Source: Cupriavidus sp. MP-37 (GTDB taxonomy: Bacteria; Pseudomonadota; Gammaproteobacteria; Burkholderiales; Burkholderiaceae). Taken from it: 64,000 bases of DNA. The DNA lies in contig NZ_CP085344.1 of assembly GCF_020618415.1 (NCBI RefSeq), forward strand, positions 2,813,001-2,877,000, given 5' to 3'. The translations under genes were made by a program, and so were the position numbers. The notes under the pieces were generated by a model. The model did no database searches, was not told the origin of the DNA, and saw only the letters and a list, made by a program, of their open reading frames with translations. Below are positions 39,933-48,556 of the stretch, piece after piece (the stretch's first letter is position 1; each line of letters starts with the position of its first letter).

Positions 39933-41096
39933 ATGACCGCCTCTCACACCGCAGATTCCCCCGCCGCGCATGCCGCCCCGCCGGCCCGCGCGCGCCCCCA
40001 GGCCCCGCATGACGCGCCCCTGCCTGAACCGATCGCAGCGGATGCGCCGCTGCCCTCGCGCAAGATCATCCGCGGCTGGCTGATCCCGCTCGGCCAGCGC
40101 AGCACGCCGCGCGCGCTGATGCTGTTCGCCTTCGATTACCTGCTGTTCGGCGCCGTGCTGGCCGGCGTGGTGCTGGCGCCGCACTGGGCCGCCAAGCTGG
40201 CGCTGGGCGTGCTGGCGGGGCTGGTGATCGCACGCCTGTTTATCATCGGCCACGACGCCTGCCACCAGAGCCTGACCCCGCGCCGCGGCCTGAACAAGTG
40301 GCTGGGCCGGCTGACCTTCCTGCCGTCGCTGACGCCGTACAGCCTGTGGGAAGTCGGCCACAACGTGGTCCACCATGGCTACACCAACCTGAAGGGCTTC
40401 GACTTCGTCTGGGCGCCCTATTCGCTCGAAGAATTCAACGCGTTGCCGCGCTGGCGCCGCGTGATGGAGCGCATCTACCGCACCGGCTTCGGGCCGGGGC
40501 TGTATTACCTGGTCGAGATCTGGTGGTGCAAGCTGTTCTTCCCCAACAAGCGCCAGATGGCCACGCGCCGTCCGATCTTTACCGGCGACTGCGTGCTGGT
40601 GGCCGCGTTCGGGCTGGCATGGATCGGCGCGCTGGCGGCGCTGGCGCTGGCCACGCAGCAGTCCGTGTGGATGCTGATCGGCGCCGGCTTCGTGCTGCCC
40701 TTCCTGGTGTGGAACGTCACCGTCGGCTTCGTGCTGTACGTGCACCACACCCACACCAGTGTCGCCTGGTACGACACCAAGACGATGTGGGCCCGGGCCC
40801 AGCCGTTCGTCTCGACCACCGTGCACCTGCGCTTCCGCCACGGCATCGGCGCGGCGCTGCACCACATCATGGAACACACCGCGCACCACGTCGACATGAG
40901 CGTGCCGCTGTATCGCCTCAAGCGCGCGCAGGCACTGCTGGAACACGCGCTGCCGGGCCGCATCATCATCGAGAACTTCTCGTGGCGCTGGTATTTCGAC
41001 ACCGCGCGCCGCTGCAAGCTCTACGACTTCAAGGCGCTGTGCTGGACCGATTTCCGCGGCCGCCAGACCAGCGACAACGCGCCGGTACCGGCCTGA
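39933..41096 (+). CDS. Fatty acid desaturase
   Basis: A 387-residue membrane di-iron desaturase. The three histidine boxes are present: HDACHQS (H-x3-H), HNVVHHG (H-x3-HH) and EHTAHHVD (H-x2-HH). About four transmembrane helices are visible around them ([76 protein letters not shown]). The N-terminal 50 residues are Ala/Pro-rich. The family introduces double bonds in acyl chains, adjusting membrane fluidity; regiospecificity cannot be read. It is the last gene before the manganese riboswitch. Confidence 0.9.
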   Translation: MTASHTADSPAAHAAPPARARPQAPHDAPLPEPIAADAPLPSRKIIRGWLIPLGQRSTPRALMLFAFDYLLFGAVLAGVVLAPHWAAKLALGVLAGLVIARLFIIGHDACHQSLTPRRGLNKWLGRLTFLPSLTPYSLWEVGHNVVHHGYTNLKGFDFVWAPYSLEEFNALPRWRRVMERIYRTGFGPGLYYLVEIWWCKLFFPNKRQMATRRPIFTGDCVLVAAFGLAWIGALAALALATQQSVWMLIGAGFVLPFLVWNVTVGFVLYVHHTHTSVAWYDTKTMWARAQPFVSTTVHLRFRHGIGAALHHIMEHTAHHVDMSVPLYRLKRAQALLEHALPGRIIIENFSWRWYFDTARRCKLYDFKALCWTDFRGRQTSDNAPVPA

Positions 41097-41144
41097 TCGC
41101 GGTGCCGACCGCGGCGGTGGTGGACGATCCACCGCCGCCGCGGT

Positions 41145-41150
41145 TATAAT
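41145..41150 (+). promoter_or_regulatory. -10 box of the riboswitch transcript
   Basis: A perfect TATAAT eleven bases before the first conserved base of the riboswitch aptamer, so the transcript would begin with the aptamer. A GC-rich hairpin (GCGGCGGTGG/CCACCGCCGC) just upstream may end the desaturase transcript. Confidence 0.6.
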
Positions 41151-41159
41151 CGCCGCTTC

Positions 41160-41320
41160 CATTGGGGAGTAGCCGCCCTGCTCTCACCGCGCCGCGCTAT
41201 GCGGACTCCGGGGGACAGGGGCGTACGTCAACAGACTTGACCGCTTGCGGTTATGGCGTGCGCAGCTCCGGACCCGCCTGGCCTGCTGGCCCAGGCAGCG
41301 TCCCTGCCTGGCGAGACCGA
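41160..41320 (+). ncRNA. yybP-ykoY manganese riboswitch
   Basis: The 5' aptamer strand reads ATTGGGGAGTAGCC, the central part contains GCGTACGTCAACAGACTTG, and the 3' strand TGGCGAGACCGA; these are the conserved blocks of the yybP-ykoY aptamer, which binds Mn2+. It directly precedes a GDT1/TMEM165 family gene, the commonest partner. An extended hairpin (ATGACC...CCCTTTC pairing with GAAAGGG...GTCAT, about 41320-41363) lies between aptamer and start codon and may be the switching element. Confidence 0.85.
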
Positions 41321-41408
41321 TGACCATCCCTTTCTGGCCGGGCCGGGAAAGGGTTGCGTCATTGGCATCTCGCGATGCATTGCGGCCCGGTTACCCCACA
41401 AGACCAAT

Positions 41409-41984
41409 ATGGAAGCCTTCCTCGTCTCCACAGGCATCGTCGCCCTCGCAGAAATGGGCGACAAGACGCAATTGCTGTCGCTGGTACTGGCCGCGCGCTA
41501 CCGCAAGCCGGTGCCCATCATCCTCGGCATCCTGATCGCCACGCTGTTCAACCACGGCTTTGCCGGCGCGCTCGGCGGCTGGATCACGCACGTGGTCGGC
41601 GAGAGCCTGCTGCGCTGGATCCTGGGCCTCGGCTTTATCGCGATGGCCGCATGGATGCTGATCCCCGACAAGCTCGACGACGCCGAGCAGGCGCGGCCCG
41701 TCAAGGGCTTTATCGGCATCCTCGGCACCACGCTGGTCGCCTTCTTCTTTGCCGAGATGGGGGACAAGACCCAGATTGCCACGGTGGCGCTGGCGGCGCG
41801 CTTCAGTGATGCCGTGCTGGCGGTGGTCATGGGCACGACCTTCGGCATGATGATCGCCAATGCGCCGGCTGTCTTGCTGGGCGACAGGTTTGCCAACAAG
41901 ATGCCGATCGGGCTGGTGCACAAGATTGCGGCGGGGATTTTTCTGGTGTTGGGGGGGTTGGTGTTGGTGAAGGTTGGGGGGTGA
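41409..41984 (+). CDS. GDT1/TMEM165 (UPF0016) family manganese transporter
   Basis: A 191-residue membrane protein with six helices in two homologous halves. Each half carries the family motif E-x-G-D-K-[TS]: ALAEMGDKTQLLSLVLAARY (residue about 14) and FFFAEMGDKTQIATVALAARF (residue about 114). Bacterial members (MneA/YebN-like role) export Mn2+, and the yybP-ykoY riboswitch in the 5' leader agrees with a manganese function. The start at 41409 was chosen because the first helix begins there and the riboswitch occupies the upstream region. Confidence 0.93.
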   Translation: MEAFLVSTGIVALAEMGDKTQLLSLVLAARYRKPVPIILGILIATLFNHGFAGALGGWITHVVGESLLRWILGLGFIAMAAWMLIPDKLDDAEQARPVKGFIGILGTTLVAFFFAEMGDKTQIATVALAARFSDAVLAVVMGTTFGMMIANAPAVLLGDRFANKMPIGLVHKIAAGIFLVLGGLVLVKVGG

Positions 41985-41994
41985 TTTGGTTGGT

Positions 41995-42355
41995 GGTCGC
42001 TTTTGGTGACATGCTGTCGGCTGTTGAACCGCTTGGTTCCGCCCTGCTGGGCGGGTCACTTTTTGTCCGAGCGACAAAAAGTAACCAAAAAGCGCGTTTA
42101 CTGCCCTGCGGGCGGCATGTCTTATCGTAGTGTGCGCTGGGTTCTCGTACGGGGCTACGCTTCCTCACAAAGCTGGACTGCCTGCCGCAGGGGTGCACCA
42201 CGGTGGCAGGGGCGTTGAAGTGTTGGTTGAACGAGCCCAGAGCGCGGAGTGGCCCCTGCTGCCGGCCCTGTCGTAGGAACGCCTACGGCTGCGCCGCGCG
42301 CCGGCAGCATCGCAGGCCAAGGGCACTGGCACGGAACGCATCGCTGCACTCGCTT
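41995..42355. repeat. Left arm of a large imperfect inverted repeat
   Basis: About 360 bp that recur in inverse orientation at 42658-43020. Conserved blocks include GGTGACATGCTGTCGGCTG, the AAAAAGTAACCAAAAAGCGCG tract (20 bases of it identical) and GCGGGCGGCATGTCTTATCG. Inside the arm a 13-bp hairpin (GTCACTTTTTGTC with GACAAAAAGTAAC, 42055-42085) may act as a terminator after the manganese transporter gene, which ends only a few bases upstream. No credible coding region. Confidence 0.85.
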
Positions 42356-42389
42356 GACTACCGAACGTGCCCATTGCCACTGGTTTTCT

Positions 42390-42415
42390 CCCCTCTCCCG
42401 CTTGCGGGAGAGGGG
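42390..42415. repeat. REP-like palindrome in the centre of the inverted repeat
   Basis: A perfect 12-bp stem CCCCTCTCCCGC/GCGGGAGAGGGG with a 2-nt loop. It lies in the roughly 300-bp unique centre (42356-42657) between the arms. This palindrome type is a widespread intergenic element in high-GC proteobacteria. Confidence 0.7.
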
Positions 42416-42657
42416 CGGGGGAGAGGGCCGGCGCATCGACGAAGTCCAGCGTCCGAACCCATGCACGCCCCGACGTCGCTACGCTCGCTTGGCGCTGACG
42501 GGCGATGGGCTTGGCTGGCGAGCGAAATCGCACAACCATTTGGCTGCGCTGCGTGCACACGCTGAAAGCCCGTCGGCAACAGCCTGCGCAGGCCGCAGGC
42601 GTCCCCGCGATACCGCCGCCCGCAGATTGCCGAGCCGGGTCACCGACCTGCAGCGCC

Positions 42658-43020
42658 AAGCGAGCGCAGCGAGGCGGTCCGAGCCAGAGCCCCTGACCTA
42701 CGATACTGCCGGCGCGCAGCGCAGCCGAAGGCGTTCCTACGATAAGGCCCGCAGCAGGCTGCCACTGTCCGCTCTGGGCTCGTTCAAACACCACTCCAAC
42801 GCCCCTGCCACCGTAGTGCACCCCTGCGGCAGGCAGTCTAGCTATGTGAGGAAGCAAAGCCCCGTACGAAAACGCCCAGGCACACTACGATAAGACATGC
42901 CGCCCGCAGGGCAGAAAACGCGCTTTTTGGTTACTTTTTGGCGCTCGGCCAAAAAGTGACCCGCCCAGGAGGGCGGAACCAAGCGGTTCAACAGCCGACA
43001 GCATGTCACCAATAGCGACC
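42658..43020. repeat. Right arm of the large inverted repeat
   Basis: Inverse complement of 41995-42355 with scattered substitutions and small indels. It contains the same hairpin with compensating changes (GGTTACTTTTTGGC and GCCAAAAAGTGACC, around 42930-42962). Together with the centre it fills the whole gap between the manganese transporter and puuD. Bases 43021-43205 have no recognisable element apart from an A-rich tract at 43025-43050. Confidence 0.85.
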
Positions 43021-43205
43021 AGCCAAACAAAAAACACCAATAAAAAAAACGGGACACATAGGCCCCGTCCAAACCCTCGCCGGTCCGGTAAAAACGGTTG
43101 CCAACTACTCAACCCTCCGGACCGTCGATCACCGATGCTCGGATTTCGCGGGCCGACCCTGCAAGAGCAAGCGCCGGCCCCAATGCTTTTCAACTCAAGC
43201 CACGA

Positions 43206-44411
43206 TCAATTCGTCGTCTTGGCACCGCCTTCAAACCACTGCCCCAGCAGGGCCCGTTCGTCGTCGGTGATCTGCGTCACGTTGCCCAGCGGCATCGCCT
43301 TCTGCTGCACCGCCTGCTGGTAGATCAGCTGGGCATGCGCCTTGATGTCCTCGGGCGTCTCGAGCTTGATGCCCTTGGCCGCGGTCGGCATCATCTTCGG
43401 CTGCTCGGCGTGGCACTGCACGCAGCGCGCGTTCATCACTTCCTGCACCTTGGCAAAGCTGACGGCCGCAGCGGCCTCGCCTTCGGCCTTGGCCACGGCC
43501 GGACGCGGTTGCGGCGCGATCATCACCGCCACCACGCCCAGCGCGGCAACGCCGGCGGCGGGCCACAGCACGTTGATCTTGCCCTTGTGCTTCAGGATGA
43601 AGAACTGGCGGATCAGCACGCCCGACAGCATGATCAGGATCAGCACCACCCAGTTGTACTTGTGGGCGTAGGTCATGCTGTAGTGGTTCGACAGCATCGC
43701 GAACAGCACCGGCAGCGTGAAGTAGGTGTTGTGCACGCTGCGCTGCTTGCCGCGCTTGCCGTGGATCGGGTCGACCGGCTGGCCGGCCTTCAGCGCCGCG
43801 ACCACCTTGCGCTGGCCCGGGATGATCCACGCCAGCACGTTGGCGCTCATGATCGTCGCGATCATCGCGCCGGTCAGCAGAAACGCCGCGCGGCCCGAGA
43901 AGATATGGCACGCAACGTAGGCCGCCGCCGCGATGTAGATCGCGACCAGGATGCCGACCAGGCGGTCGTTCTTGTTGAACAGGCGGCAGATGCTGTCATA
44001 AACGATCCAGCCGATCAGCAGGTACGACACCGCGAAGCCGACCGCCGCGCCGGGCGACATGTCGAACACGTTCTTGTCGATCAGGAACGTGCTGGCGTTG
44101 AACAGGTACAGCACCACCAGCAGCGCAAAGCCGCTCATCCAGGTCGAATACGACTCCCAGTAGAACCAGTGCAGGTTCTCCGGCAGCGACTTGGGCGCGG
44201 TCAGGTACTTCTGCGGGTTGTAGAAGCCGCCGCCGTGCACGGCCCACAGCTCGCCGTCGACACCCTTTTCCTTCAGGTCCGGCGCGGTGGGCTTGGTCAG
44301 GCTGTTGTCCAGCCACACGAAATAGAACGAAGAGCCGATCCATGCGATGGCGGTGATGACGTGCACCCACCGCAGCAGCATATTGGCCCAGTCGAGGATA
44401 TAGCCTTCCAT
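43206..44411 (-). CDS. puuD: Urate hydroxylase PuuD (membrane urate oxidase with cytochrome c domain)
   Basis: A 401-residue protein. The N-terminal part (residues 1-300) is the Urate_ox_N membrane domain with about eight helices (WANMLLRWVHVITAIAWIGSSFYFVWLD, FALLVVLYLFNASTF, LVGILVAIYIAAAAYVACHIFSGRAAFLLTG seen in parts). The C-terminal domain is a cytochrome c with haem motif CVQCH at residue 330 and likely Met ligand in KAMPLGN near 373. PuuD oxidises urate to 5-hydroxyisourate and passes electrons to the respiratory chain, replacing soluble uricase. It lies 32 bp downstream of uraH, which hydrolyses the product. Confidence 0.94.
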   Translation of the reverse strand: MEGYILDWANMLLRWVHVITAIAWIGSSFYFVWLDNSLTKPTAPDLKEKGVDGELWAVHGGGFYNPQKYLTAPKSLPENLHWFYWESYSTWMSGFALLVVLYLFNASTFLIDKNVFDMSPGAAVGFAVSYLLIGWIVYDSICRLFNKNDRLVGILVAIYIAAAAYVACHIFSGRAAFLLTGAMIATIMSANVLAWIIPGQRKVVAALKAGQPVDPIHGKRGKQRSVHNTYFTLPVLFAMLSNHYSMTYAHKYNWVVLILIMLSGVLIRQFFILKHKGKINVLWPAAGVAALGVVAVMIAPQPRPAVAKAEGEAAAAVSFAKVQEVMNARCVQCHAEQPKMMPTAAKGIKLETPEDIKAHAQLIYQQAVQQKAMPLGNVTQITDDERALLGQWFEGGAKTTN

Positions 44412-44443
44412 GTCTTGTCTCCTGTTTTCCCTATGCCACCGCT

Positions 44444-44797
44444 TCAGCTGCCGCGGTAGGTCGAGTACGACCAGGGCGAAACCAGGAGGGGCACGTGGTA
44501 GTGCGCGTTGACGTCGGCAATGCCGAAGCGCAGCGGCACCACGTCCAGGAAGGCCGGTTCGGGCAGCTTCACGCCCTGGGCGCGGAAATAGTCGCCGGCG
44601 GCGAATTCCAGTTCGTACACGCCCGCGGCAAGGTCGGCGCCCTCCAGCAGCGGCTGGTCGCAGCGGCCGTCGTGGTTGGTGACCACGGTCTTGAGGGTTT
44701 CGCGACGATTGTCGACAATTTTATGGAGAGTAATCGACATGCCCTGCCCGGGCGTGCCCGCAGCAGTGTCGAGAACATGGGTGGTCAAGCGTCCCAT
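44444..44797 (-). CDS. uraH: 5-Hydroxyisourate hydrolase (transthyretin-like)
   Basis: Hydrolyses 5-hydroxyisourate to OHCU in ureide formation. At 117 residues it matches the family. The catalytic pattern is visible: MGRLTTHVLDTAAGTPGQGM (active-site histidine), a KIVDNRRETLKTVVTNHDGRCD strand with the conserved arginine and histidine, FLDVVPLRFGI, and the C-terminal YRGS tetrapeptide that marks hydrolases as opposed to transthyretins. A GGACAA-type ribosome site precedes it. A palindromic operator lies inside its 5' coding region. Confidence 0.96.
   Translation of the reverse strand: MGRLTTHVLDTAAGTPGQGMSITLHKIVDNRRETLKTVVTNHDGRCDQPLLEGADLAAGVYELEFAAGDYFRAQGVKLPEPAFLDVVPLRFGIADVNAHYHVPLLVSPWSYSTYRGS
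44708..44719. promoter_or_regulatory. GntR-type operator inside uraH
   Basis: A perfect 12-bp palindrome ATTGTCGACAAT about 80 bases into the uraH coding sequence. It shares its half-site with the repeats before the neighbouring GntR gene (TTGTTGACAA, TTGTCAACAA), so it is a candidate binding site of the same regulator. Confidence 0.55.
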
Positions 44798-44967
44798 CGT
44801 ATTTGTCCTTTTGCGATTGGGTTGTGAGGGGCGCCGCTGCCTTCACTAGCACCATGTGTGGGAATGGTGCCCGCTCGGTACGTCTGGTAACGCATCCCGG
44901 CGCTGGGTTGGTGCGTGGCGACAATGCGCCTGCACTTCCCCGTTGGCAATTCAGGGATTACCCTGAG

Positions 44968-45031
44968 TTGTCGAAAACCTGAGTTGGTTTTGTTGACAAT
45001 ATTGGGGCCGCAACCAAATAATTGTCAACAA
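44968..45031. promoter_or_regulatory. Operator cluster before the GntR regulator
   Basis: Contains TTGTCGAAAA (44969-44978), TTGTTGACAAT (44990-45000) and ATTGTCAACAA (45021-45031). The last two form an 11-bp inverted repeat. All resemble the TTGTNGACAA-type sites of FCD-domain GntR regulators. They lie 66-130 bases before the regulator start, between uraH (minus) and gntR (plus), so could control both. Confidence 0.65.
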
Positions 45032-45096
45032 TTTTTGGATCACCGTAGCCTGATGTCCAGGATTCACGGTGCCCTGCCCGACCTGCTGGTGCCACG

Positions 45097-45873
45097 ATGT
45101 CCAAGAGCCTGAAGCTGATTGCCGCCAACGCCGAATCCAAGGCCCACGCCGAAGCCGGCGAGCCGACCGAGATCCCGGGCAAGCCCGCCAAGCCCGCGCG
45201 CAAGGGCTCGGTCGAAGAGCGCATGTACCACGAGATCTACGACGCGATCATGGAGCACCGGCTGCCGCCGCGCACCAAGCTCACCGAGCATTCGCTTTGC
45301 GAGATCTATGCCACCGCGCGCCACACCGTGCGCAAGGTGCTGTCGCACCTGGCCGCGGACGGCATGGTCGACCTCGAGCCCAACCGCGGCGCCTTTATCG
45401 CCAGCCCGTCCACCGACGAAGCGCACGACATGTTCGAGCTGCGCCAGATGCTGGAGCGCGCGGTGCTGGAAAAGCTGGCCGGCATGCCCGACGTCAAGGC
45501 CGTGATCGCGCCGCTGCGCCAGATGGTGGCCAATGAGCGCCAGGCCTTCCTGACGCACGACCGCCCGAAGTGGATCCGCCTGTCCGCCGAATTCCACACC
45601 GCGCTGGCCGAACTGTCGGGCAATGCGCTGCTGGTCAACATGATGCGCCGCCTGGTGTCGCGCACCACGCTGATGATCGCCAGCGTGGAAGCGCCGGGCA
45701 ACAACGCCTGCTCGTTCGACGAGCACGAAGAGATCCTCGACGCCCTGGAACAGGGCAATGCCGCACTGGCCCAGTCGCGCATGGCGCACCACCTCGGCGC
45801 CTGCGCCGACCGCGTGCAGCCGGACGAACCGGGCAGCTTCGATCTTCGCAGCGTACTAGGCCGCTCCACCTAG
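45097..45873 (+). CDS. GntR family regulator (FCD subfamily) of urate degradation
   Basis: A 258-residue regulator. The winged helix-turn-helix spans residues about 45-105 (ERMYHEIYDAIMEHRLPPRTKLTEHSLCEIYATARHTVRKVLSHLAADG; the P-G-T-like PPRTKLTE and VRKVLSHLA are typical). The FCD ligand domain follows (EAHDMFELRQMLERAVLEKLAG, FHTALAELSGNALLVNMMRRLVSRTTLM with the metal/ligand histidine, and the final MAHHLGACADRV). The first 40 residues are Lys/Ala-rich. Position between uraH-puuD and the permease-puuE-uraD genes suggests it controls purine breakdown; effector unproven. Confidence 0.9.
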   Translation: MSKSLKLIAANAESKAHAEAGEPTEIPGKPAKPARKGSVEERMYHEIYDAIMEHRLPPRTKLTEHSLCEIYATARHTVRKVLSHLAADGMVDLEPNRGAFIASPSTDEAHDMFELRQMLERAVLEKLAGMPDVKAVIAPLRQMVANERQAFLTHDRPKWIRLSAEFHTALAELSGNALLVNMMRRLVSRTTLMIASVEAPGNNACSFDEHEEILDALEQGNAALAQSRMAHHLGACADRVQPDEPGSFDLRSVLGRST

Positions 45874-46042
45874 CACGGTGTTCCCGTCACGCCCCCGCAA
45901 GAAGAAGGCAGCAGGCCCGTCGCCAGTACCGCGCCCAGGCAGTGCAAACGAGAGCGCGGCGACGGCGGGCCCATAACAATCTATCCAAACTGCCGGCACG
46001 GACGTGGCGTTCCCATCAAACCAAAGGAGAGGAGACGCACCA

Positions 46043-47449
46043 ATGAATTCCGCAAGCACCACGGTCCCGACGGACCTCACCAACGAGCGTTTGCCTTCCG
46101 GGCGCCTGCTCGCGCTCGGGTTGCAGCACGTTCTGGTGATGTACGCCGGCACGGTTGCCGTGCCACTGATCGTCGGTGGCGCGCTCAAGCTGCCCAAGGA
46201 CCAGCTGGCGTTCCTGATCAACGCCGACCTGTTCGCCGCCGGCCTGGCCACGCTGATCCAGGCCATCGGCTTCTGGAAATTCGGCATCCGCCTGCCGGTG
46301 ATGATGGGCGTGACCTTCGCCTCGGTGGCGCCGATGATCGCCATCGGCACCGATCCCAACGTCGGCCTGCTCGGCATCTACGGCGCGGTGATTGCGTCAG
46401 GGATCTTCGGCATCCTGATCTCGCCGATGATGGGACGCATGCTCGGCCTGTTTCCGCCGGTGGTGACCGGCACGGTGATCACGCTGATCGGCGTGTCGCT
46501 GATGCGCGTCGCCATCAACTGGTCGGCCGGCGGCCAGCCCACTACGCGCGCGGTCATCGACGGCGTCGCCAAGGAAGTGCCCAACCTCGCCTATGGCGAC
46601 CTGGCCAACCTCGGCATCGCGGGCCTGACGCTGGTCATCATCCTGCTGCTGACCAAGTACGGCCGCGGCCTGGTGGCCAACTGCGCGGTGCTGCTGGGCA
46701 TTATCGCCGGCACGCTGGTGGCGATGGCGCTGGGCAAGGTGTCGTTCGAAGGCCTCGATGAAGCCAGCTTCGTCGCCGTCATCACGCCGCTGCACTTCGG
46801 CATGCCGACCTTCGAAGTGACCGCGATCCTGTCGATGTGCATCGTCATGCTGATCACGCTGGTGGAGTCGACCGGCATGTTCCTGGCGCTGTCGGACATC
46901 ACCGGCAAGAAGCTGAGCAACGAAGACCTGACCCGCGGCCTGCGCGCAGATGGCCTGGGCACGGTGATCGGCGGCATCTTCAACACCTTCCCCTACACCT
47001 CGTTCTCGCAGAACGTGGGCCTGGTGACGGTGACCGGCGTGCGCTCGCGCTACGTCGCCGCGGCCGGCGGCATCATCCTGATCGCCTTCGGCCTGTTCCC
47101 CAAGATGGCGCACGTGGTCGCCTCGGTGCCGCAGTTCGTGCTGGGCGGCGCCGGCATCGTGATGTTCGGCATGGTCGCTGCCACCGGCATCCGCATCCTG
47201 GGCTCGTGCGATTTCAACCGCAACCGCCACAACCTGTTTATCGTCGCCATCTCGATCGGCTTCGGCATGATCCCGACGCTGGCGCCGACGTTCTTCCAGT
47301 ACCTGCCCAAGTGGACCAGCCCGTTCACCCACAGCGGCATCGTGCTCGGCACGATCGTCGCCGTGACGCTGAACCTGTTCTACAACGGCATCCAGTCGCG
47401 CGAAGAGGCCATGCGCAACGCCGCGGCCAACTCGCACGGCACCGAGTAA
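46043..47449 (+). CDS. Purine permease, nucleobase:cation symporter-2 family (urate/xanthine uptake)
   Basis: A 468-residue inner membrane transporter with about 14 hydrophobic segments. NCS2 signatures: LALGLQHVLVMYAGTVAVPLIVGGALKL at the N-terminus (Q-H motif), the region FGIRLPVMMGVTFASVAPM, and ALSDITGKKLSNEDLTRGLRADGLGTVIGGIFNTFPYTSFSQNVGLVTVTGVRSR (seen as GLRADGLGTVIGGIFNTFPYT, the substrate-binding E/N-T-x motif zone). In the NCS2 family such sequences carry xanthine, urate or both. Placed between the GntR regulator and puuE, urate or xanthine import is most likely. GGAGAGGAG precedes the ATG at 46043. Confidence 0.9.
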   Translation: MNSASTTVPTDLTNERLPSGRLLALGLQHVLVMYAGTVAVPLIVGGALKLPKDQLAFLINADLFAAGLATLIQAIGFWKFGIRLPVMMGVTFASVAPMIAIGTDPNVGLLGIYGAVIASGIFGILISPMMGRMLGLFPPVVTGTVITLIGVSLMRVAINWSAGGQPTTRAVIDGVAKEVPNLAYGDLANLGIAGLTLVIILLLTKYGRGLVANCAVLLGIIAGTLVAMALGKVSFEGLDEASFVAVITPLHFGMPTFEVTAILSMCIVMLITLVESTGMFLALSDITGKKLSNEDLTRGLRADGLGTVIGGIFNTFPYTSFSQNVGLVTVTGVRSRYVAAAGGIILIAFGLFPKMAHVVASVPQFVLGGAGIVMFGMVAATGIRILGSCDFNRNRHNLFIVAISIGFGMIPTLAPTFFQYLPKWTSPFTHSGIVLGTIVAVTLNLFYNGIQSREEAMRNAAANSHGTE

Positions 47450-47605
47450 TCGAAGTACCGGCAACGCGGGGCCGGTCCGCAAGCATCCGGCCCTGAAGCA
47501 GACCGGCGCCGCCGCCGGGCACGACTGGCATGTTGATTGCATGACGGTCGGCGCCTGCGGCGGGACGGCGGTGCCGGGTGGTTTTCCTGAAGCAAGCAAC
47601 GACAC

Positions 47606-48556
47606 ATGACCAACGATAACTATCCACGCGATCTCATCGGTTATGGCGCCCGCCCGCCGCACGCCCGCTGGCCGGGCGGCGCGCGCGTGGCGCTGCAGTT
47701 CGTCCTCAACTATGAAGAAGGCGGCGAAAACTGCGTGCTGCACGGCGACGCCGCGTCCGAGCAGTTCCTCTCCGAGATCGTCGGCGCCGCGGCCTACCCC
47801 GACCGCCACATGAGCATGGAGGGCATCTACGAATACGGCTCGCGCGCCGGCGTCTGGCGCATCCTGCGCGAGTTCGAACAGCGCGGCCTGCCGCTGACCA
47901 TCTTCGGCGTGTCGATGGCGCTGCAGCGCCATCCGGAACTGACGCGCGCCTTCGTCGAACTCGGCCACGAGATCGCCTGCCACGGCTGGCGCTGGATCCA
48001 CTACCAGAACATCGACGAAGCCACCGAGCGCGAGCACATGCGCATCGGCATGCAGATCATCAAGGAGCTGACCGGCGAGCTGCCGCTGGGCTGGTACACC
48101 GGCCGCGACAGCCCCAACACGCGCCGGCTGGTGGTCGAGCACGGCGGCTTCCTCTATGACTCGGACTATTACGGCGACGACCTGCCGTTCTGGACCGAGG
48201 TCGAAGTCACCGGCGGCGAGAAGAAGCCGCACCTGGTGGTGCCGTACACGCTGGACTCGAACGACATGCGCTTCGCCACGCCGCAGGGCTTCAATACCGG
48301 CGAACAGTTCTTCCAGTACCTGAAGGATGCGTTCGACGTGCTGTACGCGGAAGGCGACCCCGGCGGCCAGGACAGCCCCAAGATGCTGTCGGTCGGCATG
48401 CACTGCCGCCTGCTCGGCCGCCCCGGCCGCTTCCGCGCGCTGCAGCGTTTCCTCGACTACGTGCAGGGGCACGACAAGGTGTGGATCTGCCGCCGTGTCG
48501 ATATCGCCCGGCACTGGGCCGCAACCCACCCCTACACTCCCCGGAACCAAGCATGA
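47606..48556 (+). CDS. puuE: Allantoinase PuuE
   Basis: A 316-residue metal-independent allantoinase of the polysaccharide-deacetylase (CE4) fold, not the amidohydrolase type. It starts with YPRDLIGYGARPPHARWPGG, the family opening, and has VALQFVLNYEEGGENCVLHGD, MSMEGIYEYGSRAGVWRILR, the HEIACHGWRWIHY histidines and GWYTGRDSPNTRRLVVEHGG. It converts allantoin to allantoate. It overlaps uraD by four bases (ATGA), so the two steps after urate oxidation are coupled in translation. Confidence 0.95.
   Translation: MTNDNYPRDLIGYGARPPHARWPGGARVALQFVLNYEEGGENCVLHGDAASEQFLSEIVGAAAYPDRHMSMEGIYEYGSRAGVWRILREFEQRGLPLTIFGVSMALQRHPELTRAFVELGHEIACHGWRWIHYQNIDEATEREHMRIGMQIIKELTGELPLGWYTGRDSPNTRRLVVEHGGFLYDSDYYGDDLPFWTEVEVTGGEKKPHLVVPYTLDSNDMRFATPQGFNTGEQFFQYLKDAFDVLYAEGDPGGQDSPKMLSVGMHCRLLGRPGRFRALQRFLDYVQGHDKVWICRRVDIARHWAATHPYTPRNQA

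Noticed and set aside
42842..43193. Short frames inside the large inverted repeat
   Set aside because: They recur in both arms only because the DNA repeats. They have no ribosome sites, and the hairpin sequence explains their conservation.
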